From assembly GCA_049511335.1 (NCBI GenBank), contig JBEKYD010000004.1:11394-75393 (forward strand): a stretch of 64,000 nucleotides of DNA, read 5' to 3'. The notes beneath the pieces are model-generated. The model was given only the letters and a program-made list of their open reading frames with translations, was not told the DNA's origin and did not search any database. Both the position numbers and the translations under genes were made by a program. The stretch is from JBEKYD01 sp049511335. Lineage in GTDB: Bacteria; Acidobacteriota; Terriglobia; Bryobacterales; Bryobacteraceae. Of the stretch, positions 1 through 7,253 are shown piece by piece. Numbering within the stretch: position 1 is the first letter of the stretch; every line of letters begins with the position of its first letter.

Positions 1-2
1 TT

Positions 3-239
3 CCCCTGGCGGAGATCTTCGATGCCGCGGCCCAATTGACGAGCCGCTGGCTGCTGATGGAATACGTCGGGCCGTCGGACATGATGTTCCAGCGGCTGCT
101 GCGCGGCCGCGGCGATTTATACCGGTGGCTCGATCGAACCGCGTTCGAGGAGCATGCCGGCCGGCGCTTCGAAACCGTCTTTTCCCGCGAAATCCCCGGC
201 GCCGACCGCTGCTTGTATCTGTTGCAGCGGAGAGCCTGA
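3..239 (+). CDS. C-terminal fragment of a SAM-dependent methyltransferase-like protein (5' end outside window)
   Basis: The frame is open from the left edge and ends in TGA at 237-239. About 78 residues are visible. Phrases such as LLMEYVGPSDMMFQRL, a central LYRWLDRTAFE and a final RCLYLLQR resemble the C-terminal end of class I SAM-dependent methyltransferases found next to polysaccharide or membrane-protein genes. The SAM-binding motifs would lie upstream and cannot be seen, so the family call is tentative. The stop overlaps the next start by one base (TGATG at 237-241), which implies translational coupling with the sulfatase-like gene that follows. Confidence 0.55.
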   Translation, partial: PLAEIFDAAAQLTSRWLLMEYVGPSDMMFQRLLRGRGDLYRWLDRTAFEEHAGRRFETVFSREIPGADRCLYLLQRRA

Positions 240-343
240 TGGGCCGGCGCTACGCCATAGCCCTGTCCTTCGCCAATCTGGTTTACCTGAGCGCCTGGGA
301 CAGTTTGGTAGTGGGTCAGTTTGCCCCGCAGTGGCCGAACTAG
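239..343 (+). pseudogene. N-terminal fragment of a sulfatase-like membrane protein, cut by an IS1-family element
   Basis: ATG at 239 opens a frame with a hydrophobic start (MGRRYAIALSFANLVYLSAW). At 307 it runs into the left inverted repeat of the inserted element and stops at 341-343 after 34 codons. Only the first 22 to 23 codons (239-307) belong to the host gene. Joining base 306 to base 2955, which removes the element and one copy of the 8-bp duplication GACAGTTT, gives a single 1527-bp frame of 508 residues that runs to 4413. The gene overlaps the preceding methyltransferase stop by one base. Confidence 0.85.
307..323 (+). repeat. left terminal inverted repeat of the IS1-family element
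   Basis: The 17 bases GGTAGTGGGTCAGTTTG match the complement of 2930-2946 exactly. The 8 bases just outside (299-306, GACAGTTT) recur at 2947-2954 as the target duplication. Confidence 0.92.
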
Positions 344-458
344 ATAAGGAGCGCGTGTTTTGAGTCCATCGCGCGATCCGTTCTCCCGTCAGCCAAACCG
401 ACCCTTTCCAACACCGGTCAAGCATTTGCGCTACCATGGGGGGTTCACAGGGAGGCGC

Positions 459-1280
459 ATGACCGTCTGTATAGCCGCGATTTGCCATAACGGCGGATAT
501 CCAAAAATTGTCATTTGTGCCGATACTAGGTTCGCCAGTGCATTCGTTGGGTCGACTGACAGCGCTTTCAAGATAAAACCCCTTCCCTACGGCTGGCTCC
601 TCTTACTTGCTACCGACGACTGGAATAGTGCCTTGACTCTTTACAGCCACCTTTCGAAAATATGGGGAACGCTTAAAGATAGCAGTCCTGCCGTGATATG
701 TGACAAATTAGAGAAGCAATTCTCTCGACACCAGTTCTGTTCCAAGGCGACAGATGCGCTGATCTGTGGATTCACTAAAGGTCATGATCCGGTAGTTCTT
801 TATTTAGGAGTAAGCCCTGAAGAGTCTCCGGCGATTGTACTGTCTGCGGTACCGGAATTCGAAACAATAGGCTGCGGCAGTGTGATAGCTCGCGTATTTC
901 TCATGCAGCGAGATTGCGGAGCGATAAAAAGCCTTGATTACATTCTATATTCAGTATACGAGGCTAAGAAGGCTAGTGAAAAGGAGGGTAATGTAGGGCC
1001 TAAAACGCATCTGGCTATTATCGGACCGCCTTCCCCTAAAAGCCCTCACAGTTGTTCACTAATTCCGATCAGGGAGGATGGGATCAAACTCCTAGAACGG
1101 TGGCGCAGGAAGAAATGGCTCAGGTCGGTTTCGGATGTGCTCCCAGATGTCTCTACCTATATTGATAAATCAGAGGCAGATGTTACCCGAGAATTTCAAT
1201 TAGGTTTTCTATCGTCCACAGATGATCTGTCAACCCTGCAGCCATTGCAGGAGCCACCCGGAGAGTCTGATGAATCCTGA
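459..1280 (+). CDS. Proteasome-superfamily (Ntn) hydrolase-like protein, IS cargo
   Basis: The start chosen is ATG 459, which has a strong ribosome site (AGGGAGG at 449-455); an in-frame start further upstream at 360 would read through that site. The protein begins M-T-V-C-I-A-A. Removing Met would expose Thr as the N-terminal nucleophile, as in proteasome beta-subunits, HslV and Anbu. An Asp in ICADTR (about 20 residues after Thr) and a Lys in SAFKIK (about 36 after Thr) fit the Asp17/Lys33 catalytic partners. The length is 273 residues. The last 33 codons overlap the 3' end of the convergent transposase gene and may be an acquired tail. AT-rich codon use differs from the host. Substrate and partners are unknown; a proteasome-fold threonine hydrolase is an inference from motifs. 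Confidence 0.7.
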   Translation: MTVCIAAICHNGGYPKIVICADTRFASAFVGSTDSAFKIKPLPYGWLLLLATDDWNSALTLYSHLSKIWGTLKDSSPAVICDKLEKQFSRHQFCSKATDALICGFTKGHDPVVLYLGVSPEESPAIVLSAVPEFETIGCGSVIARVFLMQRDCGAIKSLDYILYSVYEAKKASEKEGNVGPKTHLAIIGPPSPKSPHSCSLIPIREDGIKLLERWRRKKWLRSVSDVLPDVSTYIDKSEADVTREFQLGFLSSTDDLSTLQPLQEPPGESDES

Positions 1281-2007
1281 CGAAGTTGTAATGCATGTAG
1301 TGAAGTGCCAGCGCTGCTACGTGGTTCTCGATTTTCTTAGAGAACGCATTCGTCAAACGAGTGAACCGGCGCATTTGCATACGCATCGTGAGGTTTTGGC
1401 GCTCAATGTACGAGGTGCTAATGTGCTTAGGGTCTGGATCGCCCATTCGAATGATCTTCTCTTGCCCGTTGCAGACCGCCGGACTGTACCGCTTCTGGCC
1501 TTCAAGCGTATTGCCAAAGTACTTCACCACTTGCGCGTAGTCAACTTCATCGGCAAAAGCGTCGATCACAGCATTGAGATACACTTTCAGGCCATCGCTC
1601 GAAAGTTGTACGCGATTACTGAGCCGGCCAGCAACGTCCTGAATGAACTCAGTCGCACATCCAGCGTCGCGCTGCCCGACAAGCCAGCCGCAAACCAACT
1701 TAGTATCAGCATCGATGGCAACCCAGGTCCACACGTCACCACAGATCGCGACTTCGGCCTTTTCCTTTGTGACGTTCTTTTGCTTACAGCCGACGAAGCT
1801 CCATATCTCGTCAACCTGAATCCGCTTGCACGGCAGGTTTACCAGCGTCTTATTGAGGTATTCCGAGCAGGCCGCGCCCAACTGTACCAAGAGCTTTGCG
1901 ATTGTGTTTTTCGATGCTCCAGTCATCCGAACGGTGGAGCGAATCGAGCAACCCTCAACCAGCGCCGCTACGATCTGCGCGCGCTTTTCAGTGCTCAACT
2001 GGTTCAT
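1183..2007 (-). CDS. IS1-family DDE transposase
   Basis: The protein has 274 residues. The first 60 form a helix-turn-helix region (VEGCSIRSTVRMTGASKNTI). The DDE-type core follows: VDEIWSF with the first Asp near residue 67, SSDGLKVY with the second near 138, and YIERQNLTMRM with the Glu near 202. These signatures are those of proteins usually labelled IS1-family transposase in Acidobacteria and cyanobacteria. It catalyses cut and join at the 17-bp ends. It sits centrally and is convergent with the Ntn hydrolase gene (98-bp overlap). The frame is intact, so the element may still be active. Confidence 0.9.
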   Translation of the reverse strand: MNQLSTEKRAQIVAALVEGCSIRSTVRMTGASKNTIAKLLVQLGAACSEYLNKTLVNLPCKRIQVDEIWSFVGCKQKNVTKEKAEVAICGDVWTWVAIDADTKLVCGWLVGQRDAGCATEFIQDVAGRLSNRVQLSSDGLKVYLNAVIDAFADEVDYAQVVKYFGNTLEGQKRYSPAVCNGQEKIIRMGDPDPKHISTSYIERQNLTMRMQMRRFTRLTNAFSKKIENHVAALALHYMHYNFVRIHQTLRVAPAMAAGLTDHLWTIENLIEILG

Positions 2008-2068
2008 ATTTAGATTCTAAACCAGTCAAGCATAAAAAGTGAAGTACAAAATGGAGGAGAAAGTTTAA

Positions 2069-2281
2069 ATGCAAGCCGAGCCAAGCAAGTATTCCTTAGT
2101 GGACCGGACTTTTAAATGGGCACTTATTGTGGTCGCGGGTCTCTTTATTGCTGTTTTCTGGCAATACTCGCAGAATGGCAGATATACTTTCGTGCATGGC
2201 ACTGAAGATTCTCCAGCCGCAGTCATTGGCACGCGCACGGGAGAGGTTACATTCGGGCGCGCTATTCGGAGGCCTAACTGA
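2069..2281 (+). CDS. Small single-helix membrane protein, IS cargo
   Basis: This 70-residue protein has one clear membrane segment (ALIVVAGLFIAVFW, about residues 18-31) after a short polar N-terminus and before a polar tail. The ATG at 2069 follows GGAGGAG at 2053-2059. Its stop is two bases before the start of the zinc-ribbon gene, so the two are probably co-transcribed. I do not recognise a family. The location inside the IS ends makes it cargo. Confidence 0.65.
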   Translation: MQAEPSKYSLVDRTFKWALIVVAGLFIAVFWQYSQNGRYTFVHGTEDSPAAVIGTRTGEVTFGRAIRRPN

Positions 2282-2283
2282 AA

Positions 2284-2595
2284 ATGGCGCGCACATTGGT
2301 AGACCTCAAGGATATCACTGGTATTGAGTACGAGTGTCTCCATTGTCACGCTCGGTACACAGTCCCAATCGAGAAGATCGACCGACCCGTGTTTGATTGC
2401 CCGAATTGCAAAGAGCAGTGGATCAGTTCTGAAACACCGCCAGACTCGGATTTTGCCGACGCCAGAGCGATTGATCTTTTCCTTAAGTTCCTAAAGGAAC
2501 TTCAGAATAGGCACATGGGGGCCACGCTGAGGATCGAGGTTTCCGTTGATGCCAACAATGGTAAACTCCTGTCTAATCCGGCGTCGCGCGCCTAG
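2284..2595 (+). CDS. Zinc-ribbon protein, IS cargo
   Basis: This 103-residue protein has two Cys pairs, ECLHC (Cys18/Cys21) and DCPNC (about Cys39/Cys42), spaced as in a zinc ribbon, followed by a helical C-terminal part (DLFLKFLKELQ). It is the second gene of a two-gene unit with the one-helix protein at 2069. No enzymatic motif is visible. Such ribbons commonly act as adaptors or nucleic-acid binders, but the role here is not known. Confidence 0.65.
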   Translation: MARTLVDLKDITGIEYECLHCHARYTVPIEKIDRPVFDCPNCKEQWISSETPPDSDFADARAIDLFLKFLKELQNRHMGATLRIEVSVDANNGKLLSNPASRA

Positions 2596-2615
2596 CCGAC
2601 GACTATGCTGGATTT

Positions 2616-2879
2616 TCACGGCTTTTTCTTTCCCCAGCGTGCCCTCGCCGCTCTGGATGCGATTGCAGATCGTTTTCGAGGCCCCAGGGCGGCTGCTCTT
2701 GCCGCGCCGCCTTTCAGCCCTCCTAGGCGTCCTAAGGCTACAGCGTGGGGGTTTTTGGAAGGGTCTAAGGCCTTTGGCTCTTCGTGGTTGTATTTGGGAG
2801 CTTGCCCAGTGGACTCAAGCATGACCTGGTATGCAAGCTGGTTCGGATCGCGCGGGCGTTTCTTTGAGCGCTCAGGCAT
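2616..2879 (-). CDS. Small basic Ala/Lys/Arg-rich protein, IS cargo
   Basis: This 87-residue protein is strongly basic. Its C-terminal half carries the motif GRLGGLKGGAARAAAL followed by an Ala/Arg-rich helix ending in ARWGKKKP. Similar small proteins with an LGGLKGG motif occur widely as hypothetical, possibly DNA- or RNA-binding, proteins. The gene is convergent with the zinc-ribbon gene and is the last gene before the right end of the element. Confidence 0.55.
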   Translation of the reverse strand: MPERSKKRPRDPNQLAYQVMLESTGQAPKYNHEEPKALDPSKNPHAVALGRLGGLKGGAARAAALGPRKRSAIASRAARARWGKKKP

Positions 2880-2929
2880 GATGATTTCAGTATGGCAGGA
2901 GGGGATTTGATGTCAAGCAACGGAAAGTT

Positions 2930-2946
2930 CAAACTGACCCACTACC
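2930..2946 (-). repeat. right terminal inverted repeat of the IS1-family element
   Basis: These 17 bases are the exact complement of the left end (307-323). The adjacent outer 8 bases, 2947-2954, are the second target duplication copy, after which the interrupted gene resumes in frame. Confidence 0.92.
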
Positions 2947-2952
2947 GACAGT

Positions 2953-4413
2953 TTGGCGGTCACCGACCCGCGTACGCTCTGGTATCGCAAGTCGCTGCCG
3001 ACGGCACAGCAGTACGCCGCCGTGGCCGCGGACGTGCTGGCTTTGTCGCTGGTGACCTATGCGGTCTTGCGGGCCGCGGCGAAACTGCCGGCTTGGTCGC
3101 AACGCGTCTTGCTGGTGGCCGGCTTGCTGCTTACGGTGGTTCCGGTATGCGCGGTGATCGCGCGCCATATGCCCGAACGGACCCTCCCGCCGATCACATT
3201 TCGTGAAGTGTTCGCGGTGACGGGCTTGGTAGCGCTGGTCGCCTTGGGGCTCCTATTCCGTTATTTGGATTGGGCGTTGCGGGCGGCTCGCGTAGCCGCT
3301 ATGGCCACGCTCCCCTCGGTCGCGGCGACCTTTGGCGGCGTCGGCGCCGTCATGCTTATGCGGCCCCAGTTGCCTCCCGATCCGCCCCCGGCCGCGCGCC
3401 TTCCCGGCGGTCCGGCGGTCCGGGTCCTGTGGTTGATCTTCGACGAGTGGGACCAGCGGCTCAGCTTCACTCATCGGCTTCGCGGAACCGCGCTGCCGGC
3501 GATCGACCGGCTGGCGGCGGTTTCGTTCGTCGCGACGCGGGCCTTGGCCCCCGAAGCCGGCGGCAAGCCGGTTCGATCGATGTACACCGTGGTTTCCATG
3601 CCATCGCTGCTGTATGCCAAGCGCGTGGTAAGCGAGCAAATTGTGGACGCGGAGCGGCTCGACCTGGAATTTGCGGACGGAAGCCGAGCTCGTTTCGGCG
3701 AACCCCCTAATTTCTTTTCGCTGGCGCACTCCCGCGGGTGGAACACGGGGCTGGGCGGCTGGTATCTGCCGTACTGCCGGTCTTTCGGCTCGCAAGTCTC
3801 GTCGTGCTACTGGGATCAATTGTACGATGGGTCCAACGCGGCCGGTCCGGGTTTCGCCGAAGCAGCCTGGCAGGAGACCCGGCTGCTCGCCGAAAATTCG
3901 CTGTTCGCCCCTTTCGGCCAAAGGCTGACCACCATTCGCCACGCCAACGAATACAGGGCGCTGGCGGACTTCGCGCGGCGCACCGCCGCCGATCCAGACA
4001 TCGGCCTGGCCCTGGTCCACTTCAACATTCCGCACGTGCCGTACTTTTACAGCAACGCGAACGGAGCCACGAGTTACGACGCGACGCTTCCGTTAGTGGA
4101 CCGCACGGTGGCCGAAGTGTCGATGGCGCTTGCCCAATCCGGTCAGGACGGGAGAACGGCCCTGATCCTCAGCGCCGATCATCCGGCCCGCTTTCCGACC
4201 CGCGTCGATGGCGGCCAGGACCCTCACGTACCGTTTATCGTCCACTTGCCCGGAGAGAAAACGGGCATGGCATTCGACGGCGAGTTTTCCGCACTTTCCA
4301 CGGCGCCCCTAGCTCTGGCGCTAGCGACCGGCGAAGTAGCCACTCCGGAAGCGGTAGCGGCTTTTGTGACAAGGCAGACCGCGGGGCGGGCAATCGTGCC
4401 CGGGGCCCGCTAG
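2953..4413 (+). pseudogene. Major part of a sulfatase/alkaline-phosphatase-fold membrane protein, separated from its start
   Basis: The frame continues the N-terminal fragment at 239 once the element is removed. Several membrane segments fill roughly the first 125 residues (LALSLVTYAVLRAA, VLLVAGLLLTVVPVCAVI, VFAVTGLVALVALGLLF). A periplasmic domain follows with LIFDEWDQR (metal-binding Asp), SMPS (candidate nucleophile), HFNIPHVPY and LILSADHP, the order found in sulfatase-like hydrolases and phosphoethanolamine-type transferases. A TTG at 2953 could restart translation, but there is no clear ribosome site and the first membrane segment would be lost. Substrate is unknown. The coupled upstream methyltransferase hints at surface glycan or lipid modification. 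Confidence 0.7.
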
Positions 4414-4458
4414 AAAGCGGGTCCGCGCACCGAATGGAGGCGGCTGAAAAAGTACTTC

Positions 4459-4689
4459 ACAGGCTAAAGCCCAATGCCACATGCTTTTGTGTTTGTGACA
4501 CACCCGCATAAGTCGTAGGGCGGACCCCCTGGTCCGCAGCCGGCCCCCGGCCGGCTCTTCGCCGGTGTCGGAGACTTGGTGCTTGGGGAACGGAGCGGGA
4601 CGAGGGCGTCCCGCGCGGACCAGGGGTCCGGCCCTACTAAGGATGCCTTGCCGTCTTGCGAAAAGTATGTGGCCGAGGCTTTAGCCTGT
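4459..4689. repeat. Dispersed repeat, copy 1, flanked by a 13-bp inverted repeat
   Basis: Bases 4473-4672 (200 bp) match 19780-20094 once a 113-bp interruption in the second copy is removed. The core contains GGACCCCCTGGTCCGC-type palindromes and GCGGGACGAGGGCGTCCCGC. Here the core is bracketed by ACAGGCTAAAGCC (4459-4471) and its complement (4677-4689). This fills the 305-bp gap between the sulfatase-like gene and the DUF2252 gene; no gene is seen in it. Confidence 0.8.
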
Positions 4690-4718
4690 GGTCTGCCAAG
4701 AGGGCAGAAATAGGTTTT

Positions 4719-5780
4719 TCAGCCTTTCCCGAAATCTTCAAAATCGGCGCGGACCGCGTTCTGCATTTTGCGCGCGGCGGCCAGCAGCCAGCCGCTGCGG
4801 CGCCGGTTCAGATCCGCCAGTAAGACGCGCGGCTTCAATGAGCCCAGGTGAACGTTGGCGGTTTCAAATCCCATGGCGTGCAGCAGGCGGATTTCATCGC
4901 GATCCTCCGGCAGGGACGCGAGTTCGATGCGCGAGCAATCGGGGGCGAGCCGGCGCACGATCCAGCGCTTCTCGAGGCGGACGAACGGATCGCGGCAGCG
5001 TACGGCGCGGTCGATAATTTCCTGGTAGCGAATGGGCGCGCTGCCGCTGCCACGCTCGGCCCAAACACAAGCCGAGGGAGCCAGCGCCTTGGCCTCGCGC
5101 GCCACCGATCCGCCATGCCATTCGGCCACCGCGACAAAGCGCGCGCGGCCCAGGCTGCCCAGTCCCGCCACGCGGTGCGACACGCGCCAGTGGAGGCCCT
5201 TTTCGGGCATCATGCGGGCTATGCCCTTCATCGCGCCGGCCGGCGGTTCGTCGGTCACTTCCGGCAAGGCGTGGAGCTTCTCCCAATACCTCTCCGGCGC
5301 ATGCAGCCGCGCCACGGCCATGCCACGCAGCACCGGGTGATTCTCGGCCAGCACGAAGGCGCGGCCGGCGGCTTCGAGGCCATCCCTGTATCCTTTCAAT
5401 ATCGCGTCGGCGCCGTCCTTTTCATCGCAGGCCATATTCGCCAGAAGAGCGCTGGCGGCGAGGCGGATCAGATCGTTGGTGTAGGGCATGGGGAAGGCCT
5501 CGTCGAAGTCGTTGATGCCCCAGATCAGGCGGCCTTCGATGTCGCGCCAGGTTCCGAAGTTTTCCACGTGGAGATCGCCCACGGCCAGCACGGAGGGAGC
5601 GCGCGCCGCAATGCCCACCACCTCCGCCCACGTCTGGGCCCAGCGATAGAACGTCGCTCGCAGGAACGGGAAGACGGCCGAGCGCATCTGCTCGTGCTTG
5701 AGGGCGAGGTCGCCGTCGAGAAGCGTCAGGTGGCGCGCGAGCCAGGTCTCGTAACGTTCGGTGGCTTTGGCAATCTTCAT
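4719..5780 (-). CDS. DUF2252 family protein
   Basis: This 353-residue protein has the features of DUF2252, whose fold is related to aminoglycoside phosphotransferase-type kinases: GDLHVENFGTW (residues 68-78), like a kinase catalytic loop, followed by NDFDEAFP (90-97), like a metal-binding DFD. No signal peptide is visible, so it is probably cytoplasmic. It is the last gene of a leftward group, starting six bases after the sixA stop and so very likely co-transcribed with it. Substrate unknown. Confidence 0.85.
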   Translation of the reverse strand: MKIAKATERYETWLARHLTLLDGDLALKHEQMRSAVFPFLRATFYRWAQTWAEVVGIAARAPSVLAVGDLHVENFGTWRDIEGRLIWGINDFDEAFPMPYTNDLIRLAASALLANMACDEKDGADAILKGYRDGLEAAGRAFVLAENHPVLRGMAVARLHAPERYWEKLHALPEVTDEPPAGAMKGIARMMPEKGLHWRVSHRVAGLGSLGRARFVAVAEWHGGSVAREAKALAPSACVWAERGSGSAPIRYQEIIDRAVRCRDPFVRLEKRWIVRRLAPDCSRIELASLPEDRDEIRLLHAMGFETANVHLGSLKPRVLLADLNRRRSGWLLAAARKMQNAVRADFEDFGKG

Positions 5781-5786
5781 ATAGCC

Positions 5787-6284
5787 CTAATCTCCGCATA
5801 GGGCTGGGGTCAACATCCACTTAAGCATGCCATTCGGCTGCGCGCCCAAATCCTTGAAGTCGATGCGCACCAGTGCGGCCTTCTTCATATCCACGGCCAG
5901 GGCGGGGGAACGAAGGAGGAATGCCGTCATCGAGCTCATCAGCGGTTCGTGGCTCGAGAGCAGGATGGATTCTTCGCCGCGGCGCTGGCGGATTTCATTC
6001 CAGGCGTCGTGCGGCGAGGCCATCGGTTCGAGCGTTGCGGTCTGAACCACTTTGCCTTGATAACCTAACGCCTGCGCCGCGATGGCCGCGGTCTCCAGAG
6101 CTCGGCGATAGGGGCTCGAAAGGATCAGGGTAGGAGCGACGCCGGCTGCTCGCGCGCGCTTCAGCACGCGGCGCAACTTTTCCTTGCCCTCATCAGTGAG
6201 CGCCCGTTCCGGATCGGACTGACCCGGCCGGGCGTCTTCGGCAATGGCATGACGAAGCAGGTAAATCGAAACGAAAACGGCCAT
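5787..6284 (-). CDS. sixA: SixA-type phosphohistidine phosphatase (histidine phosphatase superfamily)
   Basis: The start is taken at ATG 6284, giving 165 residues and placing the catalytic LLRHA motif at residues 9-13 (His12 the nucleophile), as is normal for the family. SSPYRRALETA (56-66) and SSHEP (His112) complete the branch-1 signature. SixA-like enzymes remove phosphate from phosphohistidine in phosphorelay proteins. The longer frame to 6506 adds a low-complexity Arg/Gly extension and is not credible. No Shine-Dalgarno is visible. A hexamer TACACT on this strand (6292-6297) ends seven bases before the start. DUF2252 follows after six bases. Confidence 0.85.
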   Translation of the reverse strand: MAVFVSIYLLRHAIAEDARPGQSDPERALTDEGKEKLRRVLKRARAAGVAPTLILSSPYRRALETAAIAAQALGYQGKVVQTATLEPMASPHDAWNEIRQRRGEESILLSSHEPLMSSMTAFLLRSPALAVDMKKAALVRIDFKDLGAQPNGMLKWMLTPALCGD

Positions 6285-6316
6285 CGAAACCAGTGTATGA
6301 CGCGGACGGGCAGCTT

Positions 6317-6856
6317 TCAGGATTGTTTGACCCATTTCCCCGCCGCCCGGAGAGCCGCTTCCACGGTCGCCAGCGGCAGCGCAAGGGAAAGCGGAGCGTC
6401 CAGTAGCGAGAGTGCGCCGTAGCTCGCATACCAGGCCGCGACGCTCGCGCTCTTCGCGTCGATGAGCATCGCGACGCCTCCCACTTCCGCGGACGCCAAC
6501 AGGCATCGTTTGCCCGCCGACAGCAGAAGCTGCCCGCCGAGACCTTGCCCTTGCGCCTTGAGATCGACGGCCAAACGCGCCAACCGGAATGCGGGCACGT
6601 CGTGACGGGCCAGGCCGCGGCGGATAGACTCCGGCGTGCGTGCGAAAGCAATCGAAGCTGGGCTCAGGCTATAGTAGCCGAGTATCGTTTTGTTGTCGGC
6701 ATCGTCGATCGCGAGGAAGGTCTTTGCGCCGCCCATCTGGTGGTTCTGGCGGGCATAGCGCCGCAGAAACTCATTCAGCGCCTCTTCGCCGCAATCGAAG
6801 GCCTCCCGATCATGCCCTTTGCCGATGGGTTCCTCGTGCCAGGCCTTCCGGCTCAT
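6317..6856 (-). CDS. tacT: TacT-like GNAT acetyltransferase toxin
   Basis: This 179-residue protein starts with the typical (I)GKGHDREAFDCGEEALNEFL segment of TacT/AtaT-type toxins. It carries the acetyl-CoA loop around LAVDLKAQGQGLGGQLL and a late Tyr in AAWYASYG at the usual catalytic position. Toxins of this family acetylate charged tRNA and stop translation. The ATG overlaps the antitoxin stop by four bases (6853-6856), the usual antitoxin-first arrangement. The sixA gene follows after 32 bases. Confidence 0.88.
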   Translation of the reverse strand: MSRKAWHEEPIGKGHDREAFDCGEEALNEFLRRYARQNHQMGGAKTFLAIDDADNKTILGYYSLSPASIAFARTPESIRRGLARHDVPAFRLARLAVDLKAQGQGLGGQLLLSAGKRCLLASAEVGGVAMLIDAKSASVAAWYASYGALSLLDAPLSLALPLATVEAALRAAGKWVKQS

Positions 6857-7131
6857 TTTCGGTTCGGCAGCGCCCTTGCCGCGGCTAACAGTTTCGCGTT
6901 CGGCTTGGGCGGGTTCTCGAGCAGAGCCAAAACGCGCCGGCTGTCCCGCTCGGAAAGGTCTAGACGTTCCGCTTCCCGGATCACCGCCCTGGCGGCGCTC
7001 AAGCTACATTGCCGGACGAAATCCGTCAAATCGGTGCGCCGCAGCGCCGCCGCCCGGAGAAGGATTGCCTTTTCCTCGGCCGGAATCCGCAGCGACATCC
7101 GGCTATTGTCCTCAACCGCGGGTCTCGGCAT
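6853..7131 (-). CDS. tacA: DUF1778-family (TacA-like) ribbon-helix-helix antitoxin
   Basis: This 92-residue protein has an N-terminal ribbon-helix-helix (RMSLRIPAEEKAILLRAAALRRTDLTDFVRQ) and a C-terminal toxin-binding tail ending in LLENPPKPNAKLLAAARAL, as in DUF1778 antitoxins that pair with GNAT toxins. It should bind its own operator and neutralise TacT by wrapping the acetyltransferase. A purine-rich ribosome site (AGGAGAAAGAGG on the minus strand) precedes ATG 7131, and a near-palindrome over the -10 lies just upstream. Confidence 0.9.
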   Translation of the reverse strand: MPRPAVEDNSRMSLRIPAEEKAILLRAAALRRTDLTDFVRQCSLSAARAVIREAERLDLSERDSRRVLALLENPPKPNAKLLAAARALPNRK

Positions 7132-7149
7132 ATCGTTGCCTCTTTCTCC

Positions 7150-7192
7150 TGTACATATTCAAATAGTACATGCTCCGATTTGCAAACGTCAA
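7150..7192 (-). promoter_or_regulatory. tacAT promoter with overlapping palindromic operator
   Basis: On the minus strand TTGACG (7187-7192) and TACTAT (7163-7168) are separated by 18 bases. The 21-bp near-palindrome TGTAC...GTACA (7150-7170) covers the -10 and ends just before the ribosome site, the expected place for autorepression by the RHH antitoxin. Confidence 0.7.
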
Positions 7193-7253
7193 TCTGTACG
7201 TCTTGATTGCGCACAGTTTGGATCTCCCAGGCGCACGATCTTGGCGGCCCACC

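Larger units (their letters stand above)
307..2946. mobile_element. IS1-family element (2640 bp) carrying passenger genes
   Basis: The ends are perfect 17-bp inverted repeats, GGTAGTGGGTCAGTTTG at 307-323 and its complement at 2930-2946. They are flanked by the 8-bp direct repeat GACAGTTT (299-306 and 2947-2954), and the interrupted gene re-forms in frame when the element is removed. The GGTnnTG ends, the duplication length and the single-ORF DDE transposase fit the IS1 family, ISMhu11-like branch, as I recall it. A plain element of this type is about 0.9-1.2 kb, so more than half of this one is cargo: an Ntn hydrolase, a one-helix protein, a zinc-ribbon protein and a small basic protein. The cargo is visibly more AT-rich than the flanks, which suggests foreign origin. 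Confidence 0.9.

Noticed and set aside
1222..2013. Long plus-strand open frame opposite the transposase
   Set aside because: It is the antisense shadow of a clear DDE transposase and shows no family features.
307..2946. IS1595-family assignment
   Set aside because: The 8-bp duplication would fit, but the transposase (VDEIWSFVGCKQKN..., YIERQNLTMRM) is of the type labelled IS1 and the ends begin GGTnnTG.
3253..4035. Minus-strand frame of 260 codons inside the sulfatase-like gene
   Set aside because: Arg/Gly/Pro-rich product typical of GC-rich antisense reading; the plus strand has the motifs.
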